A stretch of DNA of 64,000 bases from Bacteroidota bacterium. GTDB taxonomy: Bacteria > Bacteroidota > Bacteroidia > Bacteroidales > GCA-2711565. The DNA lies in assembly GCA_018816945.1 (NCBI GenBank), contig JAHIVC010000071.1, positions 1 through 64,000 on the forward strand. Direction: 5' to 3'. A model generated the notes under the pieces. The model worked only from the letters and a program-made list of their open reading frames with translations, searched no databases and was not told the DNA's origin. Every line of letters begins with the position of its first letter. Positions within the stretch are counted from its first letter, which is position 1. The translations under genes were made by a program, and so were the position numbers. Below are positions 25,407 through 35,015 of the stretch, piece after piece.

Positions 25407-27464
25407 TTACAATTCAAATATTTTATCATCGATTCCTTTATTCACTTCAATTGATTTAACAAGTACATCAAAAGATTGCGGGCCCATAGATTGGTTCATT
25501 TTAAACGGAAATAAAACCCCTTCAACTTCGCGATAATCTGAAAGTAGGGTGGTAACGCTCATTTGTCCTTGTTGGGCAACCGATTTTACCTTTAGCCCAG
25601 TTTCCTGATCGTAAAAATCAACCGAAGTTTTTCCGGAAGGAGCGGTTACTTGTACTTTCCATGCAGCTTTGCCATCAACATCTTCTGCACCTTTTAATTC
25701 GACCGTGATGCCCATCTCCGATAAATACAATTCTGCATTTAAGGTTGATTGAACCTTCATGTCTTCTAAGTCAGAACCTGTTAATTCTTGCTCGCCCATC
25801 GGACTTTTGACTTTAGCTTTTTCGCCGTTAAAAACAGATTTCGAGAGCATATTTCCTCCCATCAACGTTTCAACAACCATTTTGTTGGGCGTTTTTTGAT
25901 ACATGTTAATTTCAAGGTTCATGCCTTGCATCGTCATTCCTGATTTTATGGTGATATCTTTTATTTGTAAAAGTTTCTCTCTACCACCAATCGCATCAAT
26001 ATATTTATTAATAATATCCATTCCACTTAAATCACTAGGGGTATCCATTTTTTTAACCGGATTTCCATAAAAGTCAAATTGTTCAACTTTGCCGCTTTTC
26101 GAAAATCTTGCCATGGTTTTCATAAGCTCATCAGCATTTCCGACGGCAATAATATTGGCGTTTTCCGGCTTCAGGTATTTAGCTGCCATTTCCTGCATAT
26201 CAGCTACGGTAACTTTGCTGAGTTTTTCCAGATAAGTAGCATAATAATCTTTTGGGAGCTGATATTTTTCAATATTTAAGGCAAAACCTGCTATGGTTGA
26301 TGGACTTTCAAGCGATCGCGCAAAAGATCCATTCATTTTGCTTTTTACTTTCTCTAATTCTTCATTGGAAACCGGTTCAGTGATTATTCGGTTCATTTCA
26401 TAGAGTAACTCAACCATTGCACTGTCGGTAGCTTCACCTTTTACTTCAGCTGATGCGTTAAATGATCCAACAAGTTTGTCAGTATTGAGCGAAGAATAAC
26501 CGCCATAAGTATAAGCTTTATCTTCTCTTAAATTTGCATTAATACGTGTAGAGGTACCACTTCCACCAAAAATAGCATTTAACACATTTCCTTTGATAGC
26601 ATCCGGATTTCCTGGTTTGTAATCTAAAGGATAGCTGACCATAATTAGCGATTGAACTGCACCGTCCCTGTTAGAAACTATAACTCGTGGAGTTTTATTT
26701 ACAGTTGGAAACTCAAAAGAATGAGTCGGGACATCTGCCTTTTTCCAGCTGCCAAAATATTGATTGGCTTGCTTTTTTGCTTCTTTTAGCGTAATATCTC
26801 CTACAATAATTAAATAAGCAATATTGGGTTTGAAATAAGTATTATAATAATTTTTGCATTCATCAATGGTAATTCCTTCAATAGATTTTTCAGTCATTAT
26901 TTCACCATAAGGATGAGCTTTTCCATAGGTTATTACTGAGTTAATATTATTTGCAATTGAATTCGCATCGTTTTTACCAAATTGGATACCTGAAGTGTTT
27001 TGTTTTTTAAGTTTATCCAATTCATCTTCAGGAAAAGAAGGATGATATAAAACATCACTCATAATATCAAGAAACACATTACTGTGTTTTGTCAAAACTG
27101 AGCCTGAAATTCCTGTTGAATAGGTGATTAAAGATGCACCGATAAAATCAATTGCCTGATCGATCTCAGCTTTTGTCTTGCTAGTGGTACCTGCCCTTAA
27201 CAGATTTCCGGTCATGGAAATATAGCCTGCTTTGTCTTTTTCAAGAATTGGGTCGATGTCGAGGCTGAGCTGATAGGTGATTTTAGGATTTTTATGGTTT
27301 TCAACTACGATTACTTTTAATCCATTGTCGAGGGTAAATAAATTATAATCGCCCAACTGGATTTTTGGTGCCGGTCCTGCTTTTGGTCTTACGGTTCTAT
27401 CGAGCTGCGCATTTACCGTTATTGCTAAGAATAAAATAAATAAGGTATATATGAGTTTTTTCAT
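25407..27464 (-). CDS. Non-catalytic M16 peptidase subunit with C-terminal lipoprotein-sorting-like domain
   Basis: A 685-residue exported protein (signal peptide ending VNAQ) with an M16 fold across about residues 35-460. The zinc motif HxxEH is absent; the matching position reads MTGNLLRAGT. This is the pattern of the inactive partner in M16 heterodimers, comparable to mitochondrial processing peptidase alpha. The second lobe keeps family features (SYPLDYKPGNPDA, GGSGTSTRIN). From about residue 475 a separate domain follows (YIDAIGGREKLLQIKDI, PFKMNQSMGPQSFDV) resembling the beta-sheet fold of LolA-like proteins. It starts 27 bp after the catalytic M16 gene, so the two probably form one periplasmic protease. 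The exact substrate is unknown. Confidence 0.9.
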   Translation of the reverse strand: MKKLIYTLFILFLAITVNAQLDRTVRPKAGPAPKIQLGDYNLFTLDNGLKVIVVENHKNPKITYQLSLDIDPILEKDKAGYISMTGNLLRAGTTSKTKAEIDQAIDFIGASLITYSTGISGSVLTKHSNVFLDIMSDVLYHPSFPEDELDKLKKQNTSGIQFGKNDANSIANNINSVITYGKAHPYGEIMTEKSIEGITIDECKNYYNTYFKPNIAYLIIVGDITLKEAKKQANQYFGSWKKADVPTHSFEFPTVNKTPRVIVSNRDGAVQSLIMVSYPLDYKPGNPDAIKGNVLNAIFGGSGTSTRINANLREDKAYTYGGYSSLNTDKLVGSFNASAEVKGEATDSAMVELLYEMNRIITEPVSNEELEKVKSKMNGSFARSLESPSTIAGFALNIEKYQLPKDYYATYLEKLSKVTVADMQEMAAKYLKPENANIIAVGNADELMKTMARFSKSGKVEQFDFYGNPVKKMDTPSDLSGMDIINKYIDAIGGREKLLQIKDITIKSGMTMQGMNLEINMYQKTPNKMVVETLMGGNMLSKSVFNGEKAKVKSPMGEQELTGSDLEDMKVQSTLNAELYLSEMGITVELKGAEDVDGKAAWKVQVTAPSGKTSVDFYDQETGLKVKSVAQQGQMSVTTLLSDYREVEGVLFPFKMNQSMGPQSFDVLVKSIEVNKGIDDKIFEL

Positions 27465-27491
27465 GATTCGTTGTTGTTTTTTGATTGAAAA

Positions 27492-28820
27492 TTATTTTGA
27501 AGATGATTTAGGTAGGTAATATAAAACCACTCGGTTGTCTTTCCTGAAATACTCATTAGCAACATGTTTAAGATCTTCTCTGGTAACTTCCATGTATTTA
27601 GTCAGGTCGGTATTGATTTTATTGGCATCCTTAAAATAAGTGTAATTTTCAGCTAGCTTTGTTGCTCTGTTCTCAATCGTTGAATTTTCATTAACGATTT
27701 GGTTTTCAATCTGGTTTTTTAATTTTTGAAATTCATTTTCAGGAATGAGTTCAGTTTGAACTTTTTCAATTTCTTTATCCATTGAAGCTTCAAGGGTACC
27801 GCAATCTATGCCCATGTTGGGAAGAGCTAAAATGATAGCCAATCCCGGATCTTCAAACGGGAGAGGTATCGCGGCAACTTGAATGGCGAGTTGTTGGTCA
27901 TCAACCAATGATTTGTACAATCTTGAACTTTGACCTGTTGCCAGAAGTTGGCTTAATATTTCAACAGCATAATAATCTTTACTTCCCATTTTTGGGATAT
28001 GATACGCTTGAAAAACAGCCGGTAATTGGATGTTGTCATAAATGGTATCCCTAACTTCTGCATATTTAATATCTTCAATGATATTTGGACGGTAAATTTC
28101 TTCTTCCAATTTTGGAATATCGCTAAAGTATTTTTCAACCAATTTTTTGGCATCCTTAAAATCAATATCTCCCGCTAAAACTAAAACGGCATTATTGGGA
28201 ACATAAAATGAATCGTAAAACTTTTTAAATTCTTCATCTTTAGCTTCTCTAATGTGATCTGCACTTCCCAATACGGTCCATTTATATGGGTGTTTAGTAA
28301 AACCGTGCGACTGTAACTCTTGCAGTAAAGAGCCATAAGGTTGATTAATTACACGTTGTTTCATTTCTTCGATAACCACACCTTTCTGCGTAGCAATTCC
28401 TATAGAATCAACCCGGGCATGAAGCATCCTTTCTGACTCAAGCCATAAGCCAAGTTCAAGCTGATTAGACGGAAGTATTTCGTAATAATACGTTCGGTCG
28501 TTACTGGTGTTGGCGTTTAATGTACCGCCTGCACTTTCAACTAACTTATCATACTCGAAGCGTTCAATGTTTTTGGTGCCTTCAAACATCAGGTGTTCAA
28601 AAAAGTGAGCAAATCCGGTTCTGTCCGGCTGTTCATTTTTCGATCCGACATGGTACATAACCGAAATAGCTACGATTGGCACTGAATGATCCTCATGCAC
28701 GATAACGTGCAATCCATTCGGGAGCTTAAACTCCTTAAATTTAATTTCAGCTGCTGTGGAAGTTTTTCCAAGAACAACAATAAAAAGTGCTAAGGTTAGG
28801 ATTGAGATTTTTTTCATCAT
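27492..28820 (-). CDS. Catalytic M16 family zinc peptidase
   Basis: The protein has an intact inverted zinc motif HFFEH (residues 72-76 from the start at 28820) and the downstream glutamate in VIEEMKQR, as in pitrilysin and processing peptidase beta. A signal peptide (ISILTLALFIVVLGKTSTAA) follows the start. I chose 28820 (ATG ATG; 28817 is equivalent); the frame is open to 28976 but those 52 residues are not signal-like. It precedes its inactive partner by 27 bp. A -7 promoter element lies at 28894. It likely degrades or processes peptides in the periplasm. Confidence 0.92.
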   Translation of the reverse strand: MMKKISILTLALFIVVLGKTSTAAEIKFKEFKLPNGLHVIVHEDHSVPIVAISVMYHVGSKNEQPDRTGFAHFFEHLMFEGTKNIERFEYDKLVESAGGTLNANTSNDRTYYYEILPSNQLELGLWLESERMLHARVDSIGIATQKGVVIEEMKQRVINQPYGSLLQELQSHGFTKHPYKWTVLGSADHIREAKDEEFKKFYDSFYVPNNAVLVLAGDIDFKDAKKLVEKYFSDIPKLEEEIYRPNIIEDIKYAEVRDTIYDNIQLPAVFQAYHIPKMGSKDYYAVEILSQLLATGQSSRLYKSLVDDQQLAIQVAAIPLPFEDPGLAIILALPNMGIDCGTLEASMDKEIEKVQTELIPENEFQKLKNQIENQIVNENSTIENRATKLAENYTYFKDANKINTDLTKYMEVTREDLKHVANEYFRKDNRVVLYYLPKSSSK

Positions 28821-28893
28821 TAAATTATTAAATAATTTGAATTTGTTAATTCTACAATTAAATTCTTTGGGGAGTAAGAATCTTTTTATTACG

Positions 28894-28901
28894 CAAATAT
28901 A
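28894..28901 (-). promoter_or_regulatory. -7 promoter element for the M16 pair
   Basis: Minus strand TATATTTG, an exact TAnnTTTG match, 73 bp before the start codon. A TTTTG lies 14 bp upstream, closer than the usual spacing. Confidence 0.42.
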
Positions 28902-28976
28902 AAAATAAATTTTATCAAAACCCTTTGGGTAATTTGATTTTTGAGTTTCGAAAGCAAATTTACCAAAGCCGGACAA

Positions 28977-30407
28977 TTAAAATGTTAAGCCTGGAGTATG
29001 CAAATTGAGAAGGTTTTCAATGGTTCCGGCCTCAATATAACTGGCTCCATGATGTAAGCCAAAATTTCCGGCAATAATTACCACCAGGTCTTTTTTGTCG
29101 AGTTTTGCTTCTAACAATAATAGGTTAAGCGACTCTTGCAAAAATTCGTGAGATGAATTTTTACGCTCCATAAATTGAGGGTAAACACCATAAGTTAAAG
29201 CAAGTTCGCGCATTGTTCTTTTGTGGTAACAAATTGCATAAACAGGCTTTTCGCCCCGGTAACCCGAAAGATTCCGTATTGTACGCCCTGAAATTGTATC
29301 AGCTACAATTGCAGCAGCATTGAGGTTGACTGATGCTTCGACAGTTGCTTTAGTTAAAAAAGCGGAGACATCGCTATTTAAAACAACCGGCTCAATATTG
29401 CGAAATGAATCAGTACTTTTTTCAACTTCGGCAGCAACTTTTGTCATTGTGGCTATCGCTTCGATCGGATATTTCCCAAAAGCAGTCTCACCACTAAGCA
29501 TTAATGCGTCGGCTTGATTATAAACTGCACCTGCAATATCGCTTACCTCGGCACGTGTTGGCCTTGGATAATCGATCATCGAATGAAGCATTTGCGTTGC
29601 AATGATTACCGGTTTACGCTTATTAATGCATTTTTCAATCAGTTTTCTTTGAACAGCAGGAGTTTGTTCGTAAGGGATTTCTACACTTAAATCACCCCTT
29701 GCTACCATAATTCCATATGCGTAATCGAGTATTTCATCGATATTATTGACCCCTTGCTGGTTTTCGATTTTTGCAATGATTTTAATTTTACTTTCTGATT
29801 TATCCAGAATTTCTTGAACAGCCAGTACATCTTCTTTGTTTCGCACAAAACTATGAGCTATAAAATCAATATCCTGTTCAATGGCAAATTGGATAAACTC
29901 TTTGTCTTTTTTATTGATGGAGGGTAGGTCGAAATTTGTTTGAGGCACATTTACGCTTTTACGACTTTTAACAAGCGAATCAGTTTGAAAGCGACAAATC
30001 AGCGAGTCGTTTGATTTACTAATAACGGTTAAAATAATGTATCCGTCATCAATTAAAATTTCGCTTCCTTCTTTTACTTCCTTAACAAATCCTGAATAAT
30101 TAACGTATAGACATTTGGTATTACAAACCTGATTTGGATCCCCTTTTATGAGTACTTCTTCGCCGGCCTTAAAACTCAATCCTTCTCCACATTCGTTCGT
30201 TCTAATTTCGGGACCTTTGGTGTCAATTAAAATGGCAATTTTATCAGATACCTGTCTGACCATCTCTATCACCCTTAAAGCGCCTTCCGTTGATTGATGC
30301 GCAGTATTTAATCTGACAACATTTAGTCCATTGTCATATAAATCTTGAATAAATTTCCTGGTGCAATTTTTATCGGAAATGGTAGCAACTATTTTTGTTT
30401 TCTTCAT
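28977..30407 (-). CDS. pyk: Pyruvate kinase
   Basis: A 476-residue glycolytic enzyme that makes pyruvate and ATP from phosphoenolpyruvate and ADP. Visible signatures are KIVATISDKN at the N-terminus, DTKGPEIRT, the catalytic-lysine segment IIAKIENQQGV, MVARGDLSVEIP, KPVIIATQML and the C-terminal domain with ALMLSGETAFGKYP just before it. The usual NFSHG near the N-terminus reads NTAHQS, a variant seen in some Bacteroidota. Full length. It ends 156 bp before the M16 catalytic start, with a separate promoter element there, so the two are probably independent units. Confidence 0.95.
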   Translation of the reverse strand: MKKTKIVATISDKNCTRKFIQDLYDNGLNVVRLNTAHQSTEGALRVIEMVRQVSDKIAILIDTKGPEIRTNECGEGLSFKAGEEVLIKGDPNQVCNTKCLYVNYSGFVKEVKEGSEILIDDGYIILTVISKSNDSLICRFQTDSLVKSRKSVNVPQTNFDLPSINKKDKEFIQFAIEQDIDFIAHSFVRNKEDVLAVQEILDKSESKIKIIAKIENQQGVNNIDEILDYAYGIMVARGDLSVEIPYEQTPAVQRKLIEKCINKRKPVIIATQMLHSMIDYPRPTRAEVSDIAGAVYNQADALMLSGETAFGKYPIEAIATMTKVAAEVEKSTDSFRNIEPVVLNSDVSAFLTKATVEASVNLNAAAIVADTISGRTIRNLSGYRGEKPVYAICYHKRTMRELALTYGVYPQFMERKNSSHEFLQESLNLLLLEAKLDKKDLVVIIAGNFGLHHGASYIEAGTIENLLNLHTPGLTF

Positions 30408-30425
30408 TTAAATGGAGTTTATAAG

Positions 30426-30433
30426 CAAAGGTA
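30426..30433 (-). promoter_or_regulatory. -7 promoter element for pyk
   Basis: Minus strand TACCTTTG matches TAnnTTTG, 18 bp before the pyk start, giving a very short leader. The -33 box is not clear. Confidence 0.45.
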
Positions 30434-30543
30434 AATGAAAAGGACCGAAGGATGTATTAAGAGAAAGTATATTTTAATAAGATTTTGTTATTCGTGATTG
30501 ATGAAACGTGATGAAATTTAAACTTAACTCACAACACAAAACT

Positions 30544-30576
30544 CCCGCCCGAACGTTCCGTTAGGAACGGGCGGGC
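30544..30576. repeat. GC-rich inverted repeat downstream of the M28 peptidase gene
   Basis: CCCGCCC...GTTCC pairs with GGAAC...GGGCGGG around GTTA, with a 4-base bulge (GAAC) on the left arm. It stands out in AT-rich DNA, lacks a U-run and looks like a dispersed REP-type element, comparable with 8883-8901 and 9410-9439. Confidence 0.5.
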
Positions 30577-30586
30577 ATAGCTCATT

Positions 30587-31960
30587 CTATTCAACTCCCA
30601 AATGGTCAATTAAGTATATGAGAGAAGCTATTGTTGCAGCACCCAATTGTAATTCTCTTTTATTTACGTGTTCAAATCGATCGTTTCCTGAATGGTGAAA
30701 ATCAAAATAGCGCTGGTCATCAGTAACTAAATCGCCAAATATAATGTTTGGATAATATTGTTTTAACGGTCCGATATCAACACCTCCGCCACCTTTGATA
30801 ATATTAATATTGTACGGAGTTAATAATTCAGCAATTTTCCGGTGTTTGGCATTATCCTTATCGTAATTTGAAAATGCCACTGCTCTGGGAACTAAAACGC
30901 CTCTGTCAAGTTCAATAGCCATAACGTGATTTTCATGATTTTGATCAGCCATTTCAGCATACTTTTGACCTCCACGTTGGGCTACTTCTTCGTCCATAAA
31001 CATAACTGCACGTATCGTGAAGTTTGGTTTAATATCCAGTTCTAAGAACAACCGTAATACTTCGATTGACTGAACGCAACCGCCCCCATCATCATGAGCT
31101 CCCTGTCCTGTATCCCAGGCATCTAAATGTCCTCCAATGGTAATAATTTGATCAGGGTATTTTGTTCCACGTATTTCTCCAATTACATTATTGGAAGGAA
31201 CATCAGCATAGGTTTGGCAGGTAGTTCTGAAATAAAACTCGAGATCACTTTCTTTTTTTATAGACGAGCTTAAAAGATCGGCTGCATTTGTACTGATCAT
31301 AATTGCAGGGATTTTCTTTTCACTATCCTGATACTGCATGACTCCTGTATGTGGATGATCATCAGATGCCAAAGTAAGTGATCTGACTACAACTCCAATT
31401 GCCCCATACTTTGCGGCTTCAGAAGCTCCTCCTGTTCTGAGTCCGGCTGCACCTCCATATGCACTAAAAGTATTTATCAATGTAGGATCCATAGGTTTAT
31501 TAAAGAATACGATTTTTCCTTCAATTTTATTTTTCCCCAATAATTCCATCTCTTTAAAGCTTGATACTTCAACAATTTTGGCGAGTAAACCATCTTTTCC
31601 TGTTCCAATGCTTAATCCAAGTGCAGATACCGGAACTTCTATACGACCCATCTTTTTTGATAGGATGTATGCTTTTTCGGGCTCTCCCCGTTTCCAATTC
31701 TTAACCATACAAGATTGCAAATACACAGTATCCAGATCCATTTTCAGCATTTCTTGTCTCATGTATTCAACTGCGGCGGCTGCTTCAGGGGTTCCACAAA
31801 TACGTCCTGCCGTATTTTCACACAACCATTTAAGTTGATTATAGGCAACATCACTTTTCAATGCATGATCAAAAATATTTTTAACCTCAAGTGCCTCGTT
31901 TTGGGCCGTAAGCGTAAAAGTATATAATACAATTGACAGGAGAAATGAAGTTTTTTTCAT
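30587..31960 (-). CDS. M28 family zinc aminopeptidase/carboxypeptidase Q-like
   Basis: A 457-residue exported peptidase (signal peptide ending TLTAQ) with a PA-type insertion (AKIVEVSSFKEMELLGKNK, GAIGVVVRSLT) inside an M28 core. The metal-binding segments are GGHLDAWDTGQGAHDDGGG (His, Asp pair) and VMFMDEEVAQRGG (catalytic Glu pair). A late His appears in FDFHHSGNDRFEHV. The arrangement resembles plasma glutamate carboxypeptidase (CPQ) relatives that cleave dipeptides. It probably works in the periplasm in peptide nutrition. It stands alone between pyk and the transpeptidase group. Confidence 0.93.
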   Translation of the reverse strand: MKKTSFLLSIVLYTFTLTAQNEALEVKNIFDHALKSDVAYNQLKWLCENTAGRICGTPEAAAAVEYMRQEMLKMDLDTVYLQSCMVKNWKRGEPEKAYILSKKMGRIEVPVSALGLSIGTGKDGLLAKIVEVSSFKEMELLGKNKIEGKIVFFNKPMDPTLINTFSAYGGAAGLRTGGASEAAKYGAIGVVVRSLTLASDDHPHTGVMQYQDSEKKIPAIMISTNAADLLSSSIKKESDLEFYFRTTCQTYADVPSNNVIGEIRGTKYPDQIITIGGHLDAWDTGQGAHDDGGGCVQSIEVLRLFLELDIKPNFTIRAVMFMDEEVAQRGGQKYAEMADQNHENHVMAIELDRGVLVPRAVAFSNYDKDNAKHRKIAELLTPYNINIIKGGGGVDIGPLKQYYPNIIFGDLVTDDQRYFDFHHSGNDRFEHVNKRELQLGAATIASLIYLIDHLGVE

Positions 31961-32109
31961 AGTAGTATAAGCATAATTAAAGTGCCTAAATTAAGAAAAA
32001 TCAATGAACAATAGATTTAATCTATCTATTAATTGAAAAGAGGACACAGACAAGTCATACATAATTTAAGCCGAAAAGTAAACCGAATATAAGCACAAGG
32101 CAGATTAAG

Positions 32110-32910
32110 TTACATTCGCACTGTAACTCGCGCCTTATAAGGAAGTGCACGGTAAATAATCCTTCCATCCCTGGCATCAACCCTTAAGCGAATATACAGG
32201 ATGTTTTTAGGACGTTTTCCACTCATCAGAGAGGATGCGTTATCCCAGATTTGTGAAATCTTTTCGGTGATATTAAAAGTGAAATCTGGCATATTCTGAA
32301 AAAAGGATTTTGATTTTACTTCTGATATGTTGATTATAACGCCATTATCAAGATTAAGACGATAGTAAACCGGTTCAACCTTTGAGGTGTCGGGTGCAAT
32401 ATCCGGGATACTTGCTTCAATAGTATCTTTAGGTGCAATTTTTATCATCATGGGTTCTTTTGGTAATGTTCCTTCAAATGAAGTGACCTTACCGGGAACA
32501 GACAAAAGATTGCTTATTGCAAATTGATCAGAACTCTCAAACAATCTATTTTTTGAATATTTAAGTATCGGGGCTCTGTGAATGATAACTCCTTTTAATT
32601 CAAGCCTTATAACCGAATCAACTAAACTAATAACCATGGTAATACTATCGGATTTAGCCATATCAATTCTTCCTGACAAATATGATTTTTTACGCAGTAA
32701 CTCTATTGTTTCCTGCGAATAAAGAGCCCTTTCAATTTTGTGAGATTGTCCTCCCTGCCCGTATTGTGAAGAAATTGCTTTTTTTTGAAATATTAAGGTT
32801 ATTACTTCAGTAATTGAAAAGAAAACCAATATCAATAATAAGAAATATAAAAAATAACGATACCATGATCGTTTACTTTTTTTTATTTGAATATCATTAT
32901 TCTCATACAT
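32110..32910 (-). CDS. Single-pass membrane protein encoded with L,D-transpeptidases
   Basis: A 266-residue protein with a basic cytoplasmic start, one transmembrane helix (residues about 18-39) and a periplasmic domain of about 225 residues of predicted beta-rich nature. No known domain is recognised. The gene begins 17 bp after an L,D-transpeptidase gene, the last of three co-directional genes (33718-34830, 32928-33713, this one). A role in envelope or peptidoglycan remodelling follows from context only. There is no terminator hairpin visible directly downstream. Confidence 0.72.
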   Translation of the reverse strand: MYENNDIQIKKSKRSWYRYFLYFLLLILVFFSITEVITLIFQKKAISSQYGQGGQSHKIERALYSQETIELLRKKSYLSGRIDMAKSDSITMVISLVDSVIRLELKGVIIHRAPILKYSKNRLFESSDQFAISNLLSVPGKVTSFEGTLPKEPMMIKIAPKDTIEASIPDIAPDTSKVEPVYYRLNLDNGVIINISEVKSKSFFQNMPDFTFNITEKISQIWDNASSLMSGKRPKNILYIRLRVDARDGRIIYRALPYKARVTVRM

Positions 32911-32927
32911 ATAAATTAGCTTTTATT

Positions 32928-33713
32928 TCAATAAATGAAAACTCTTGAACCAATTTGAAGAGTTTTATAAACAAATTCCAAGTCGTCATCATTCAAACGC
33001 ACGCAACCGTGTGTTACGGGCATGCCAAGCTGACGTTTATAAATGGTGCCGTGAATAAGGTAACCATCACCAAGTGCAAGCGAATAATCGCCAAGCACAT
33101 TATACTCGAATCTGGAGGAATGTGACATAGACGGTACAGGAATTCCTTCTTCAATGAATGCCCAGTCTGGTTTTTTCCAAACAGGTGCTTTAGTCTTTCT
33201 CAATATTTTTCTTTCGCCTCGGGGGGTCTTAAAAATCCAACTTTTATTGTTATCCCCAATGAGGTTTATGTAACTGCCTGTTGAACATTTTCCTTCTTTT
33301 AAAAGTTTGGAACCTTTATATATGTAAAACTTGTTTTCGGTAGTATTGATAATGATGTATGGATGTATCGGGGTAAAAGTATTCATCCTCTTTTCAAGCT
33401 GAGCTAGATCTTTGATAAGTGATTCTTTAAGTTTGTCTTGTTCCTTTGCAAGTGTTTTGTCGGGAGATACTTTACCGCTCCCGGTCAATAACTGAAATTC
33501 TGAAATGGCAGTTACACCTTCAATCATGAGGAAAGAAAAAATTAAAACAGTAAGGACGATTCTAATAATAAACCAACTCCATAAAAAAATAATGCCCAAT
33601 TTGCTATGCATTAAATAGTCATAAACATTGCTAGATACGTTAAATGCAAATTTCCCGGCTTTTAGAGAGTTGGATTTTGCAATTAAAATATAAGGTTTGA
33701 TTTGATCTTTCAT
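32928..33713 (-). CDS. L,D-transpeptidase (YkuD domain), membrane-anchored
   Basis: A 261-residue protein with a transmembrane helix (about residues 40-67) and a C-terminal YkuD domain: YIIINTTENKFYIYKGSKLL, then YLIHGTIYKR and the catalytic THGCVRLNDDD with His and Cys in place. YkuD enzymes make or exchange 3-3 peptidoglycan cross-links or attach proteins to diaminopimelate. It begins 4 bp after a second, more divergent transpeptidase gene and precedes the single-pass membrane gene by 17 bp, so all three are probably one operon. Confidence 0.93.
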   Translation of the reverse strand: MKDQIKPYILIAKSNSLKAGKFAFNVSSNVYDYLMHSKLGIIFLWSWFIIRIVLTVLIFSFLMIEGVTAISEFQLLTGSGKVSPDKTLAKEQDKLKESLIKDLAQLEKRMNTFTPIHPYIIINTTENKFYIYKGSKLLKEGKCSTGSYINLIGDNNKSWIFKTPRGERKILRKTKAPVWKKPDWAFIEEGIPVPSMSHSSRFEYNVLGDYSLALGDGYLIHGTIYKRQLGMPVTHGCVRLNDDDLEFVYKTLQIGSRVFIY

Positions 33714-33717
33714 AATC

Positions 33718-34830
33718 CTAACGATTAATTACTTCGCTGAGCTGTTTTAGTGAACCCACAATAGTGATTGGGGTTCCGACTGAAGATAGTTTATATATTA
33801 TGTCCATTTCTTTGTCGGTCAATGCTACACATCCATTTGTCCAATCAACCCCTTTACCACCCTGTCCATGAATTTCAATTAGGCTACCGAGTGTTGAGTT
33901 TCGTGAAATATTACCATTGTTTTTTTCACGATGGAATTCTTCTTTATCTTCAGGGTTTGGATAATTAATAAGTAAAGCTTTGTAATAAATAGTGTTTTTG
34001 CCATCCTTTTTTTTAAGGACACTGTACATTCCTTCAGGTGTAGAATTATCCCCTTTAACTTTTTTATGCCCAATCCAATTTTTGCCAAGTTCTGCTTCAA
34101 ATGTATGCTTTAATTTACCGGATTGATAGATAAAACATTTGCGGTCAAATTTATCGACGACAATGGCAACGCTTTTATTTTTCTTTGAATCCTCAATTGT
34201 TTTTTTAACCCATTTTGTCCACTGAGGGTAAGCTGAGAAATAATCAGTGATAAACTTATCAGAGAAGTCGTATGAAGAGTCTAGCAAATTTTTAGCTTCA
34301 ATCAATAATGCTTGGGTTTTGATATAATCGCCATGATTGAATGAATTTTCTGCTTCGCCAAGTAATAGTTTTCCCTGAATGTTGTTTTTTCGAATTTTAA
34401 CCGGAAGTGGCAAACGACTGAATAAAGAGCTTGATTTTAAGACTTTTAAGCGGAGTTCATTTATTCTCGCTTTTCCAACATCTTTTAAGTTATCTGAAGT
34501 TTTTTTCGTATAGCCGATGGCTTCTAACGCAATCTGACAAGACTCAATTGCTTTTTTTTGAACAATTTCATAATCCCTGAAAAGTAAAAATCTTTCATTT
34601 TCACTTTTCCAGATAATCATTGCTGAATCATAAAGTTCTTGTGCCTGCTTCATCATTTCGGGAGTATAGTTTCCGGCTCCTTTCGACCATGCTTCTGAAA
34701 GCGCATTTCGGGCTGATCCGATTTCTTGAAGCGGTGGTTTTGGCGATAAAACAATCATTGCATAATACAAACCCAAAAGAAATGATACACTTAAAATTGT
34801 TATAATAAAAAACCTGATAATCCGCCTCAT
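33718..34830 (-). CDS. L,D-transpeptidase-like protein with N-terminal helical domain
   Basis: A 370-residue protein with an N-terminal membrane anchor (residues about 5-27) and a helical region (about 35-210). The helical region contains YTPEMMKQAQELYDSAMIIW and GDYIKTQALLIEAKNLLD, a pattern shared with DUF4398-type helical hairpins. A YkuD-like domain follows (VDKFDRKCFIYQSGKL, EIHGQGG, TNGCVALTDKEMD). The catalytic Cys and upstream His are kept, but the motif is NGCVAL rather than HGCVRL, so it belongs to the divergent SxGC/NGC branch. The related helical lipoprotein lies just upstream at 35016, separated by a terminator. The gene is 4 bp from the next transpeptidase. Confidence 0.88.
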   Translation of the reverse strand: MRRIIRFFIITILSVSFLLGLYYAMIVLSPKPPLQEIGSARNALSEAWSKGAGNYTPEMMKQAQELYDSAMIIWKSENERFLLFRDYEIVQKKAIESCQIALEAIGYTKKTSDNLKDVGKARINELRLKVLKSSSLFSRLPLPVKIRKNNIQGKLLLGEAENSFNHGDYIKTQALLIEAKNLLDSSYDFSDKFITDYFSAYPQWTKWVKKTIEDSKKNKSVAIVVDKFDRKCFIYQSGKLKHTFEAELGKNWIGHKKVKGDNSTPEGMYSVLKKKDGKNTIYYKALLINYPNPEDKEEFHREKNNGNISRNSTLGSLIEIHGQGGKGVDWTNGCVALTDKEMDIIYKLSSVGTPITIVGSLKQLSEVINR

Positions 34831-34962
34831 AATAATTACTCAACCCTTGATAACAAAAAATAAGGAAGTAAATCAGGAAATATCATTTTCCATTAACTTC
34901 TTCCTAAAACAAAAAATAAGATATCTAAAACTCATTAAAATTAATGAGGCATTAAACTTTAA

Positions 34963-35000
34963 ATAAAAATATCCCCAGAATTATATGGGGATATTTTTAT
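34963..35000. terminator. Bidirectional terminator between lipoprotein and transpeptidase genes
   Basis: ATAAAAATATCCCC pairs perfectly with GGGGATATTTTTAT (14-bp stem). It follows the lipoprotein stop at 35016 by 15 bp, so the transpeptidase operon must use its own promoter or read-through. Confidence 0.87.
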
Positions 35001-35015
35001 AGATAAACGTAAATG

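Noticed and set aside
30544-30576. Terminator of the M28 peptidase gene
   Set aside because: The hairpin has a bulge and no T-run on the minus strand; it fits a dispersed GC-rich repeat better.
34628-34843. Small frame overlapping the start of the divergent transpeptidase
   Set aside because: It lies in another frame of a well-supported gene and shows no protein family pattern.
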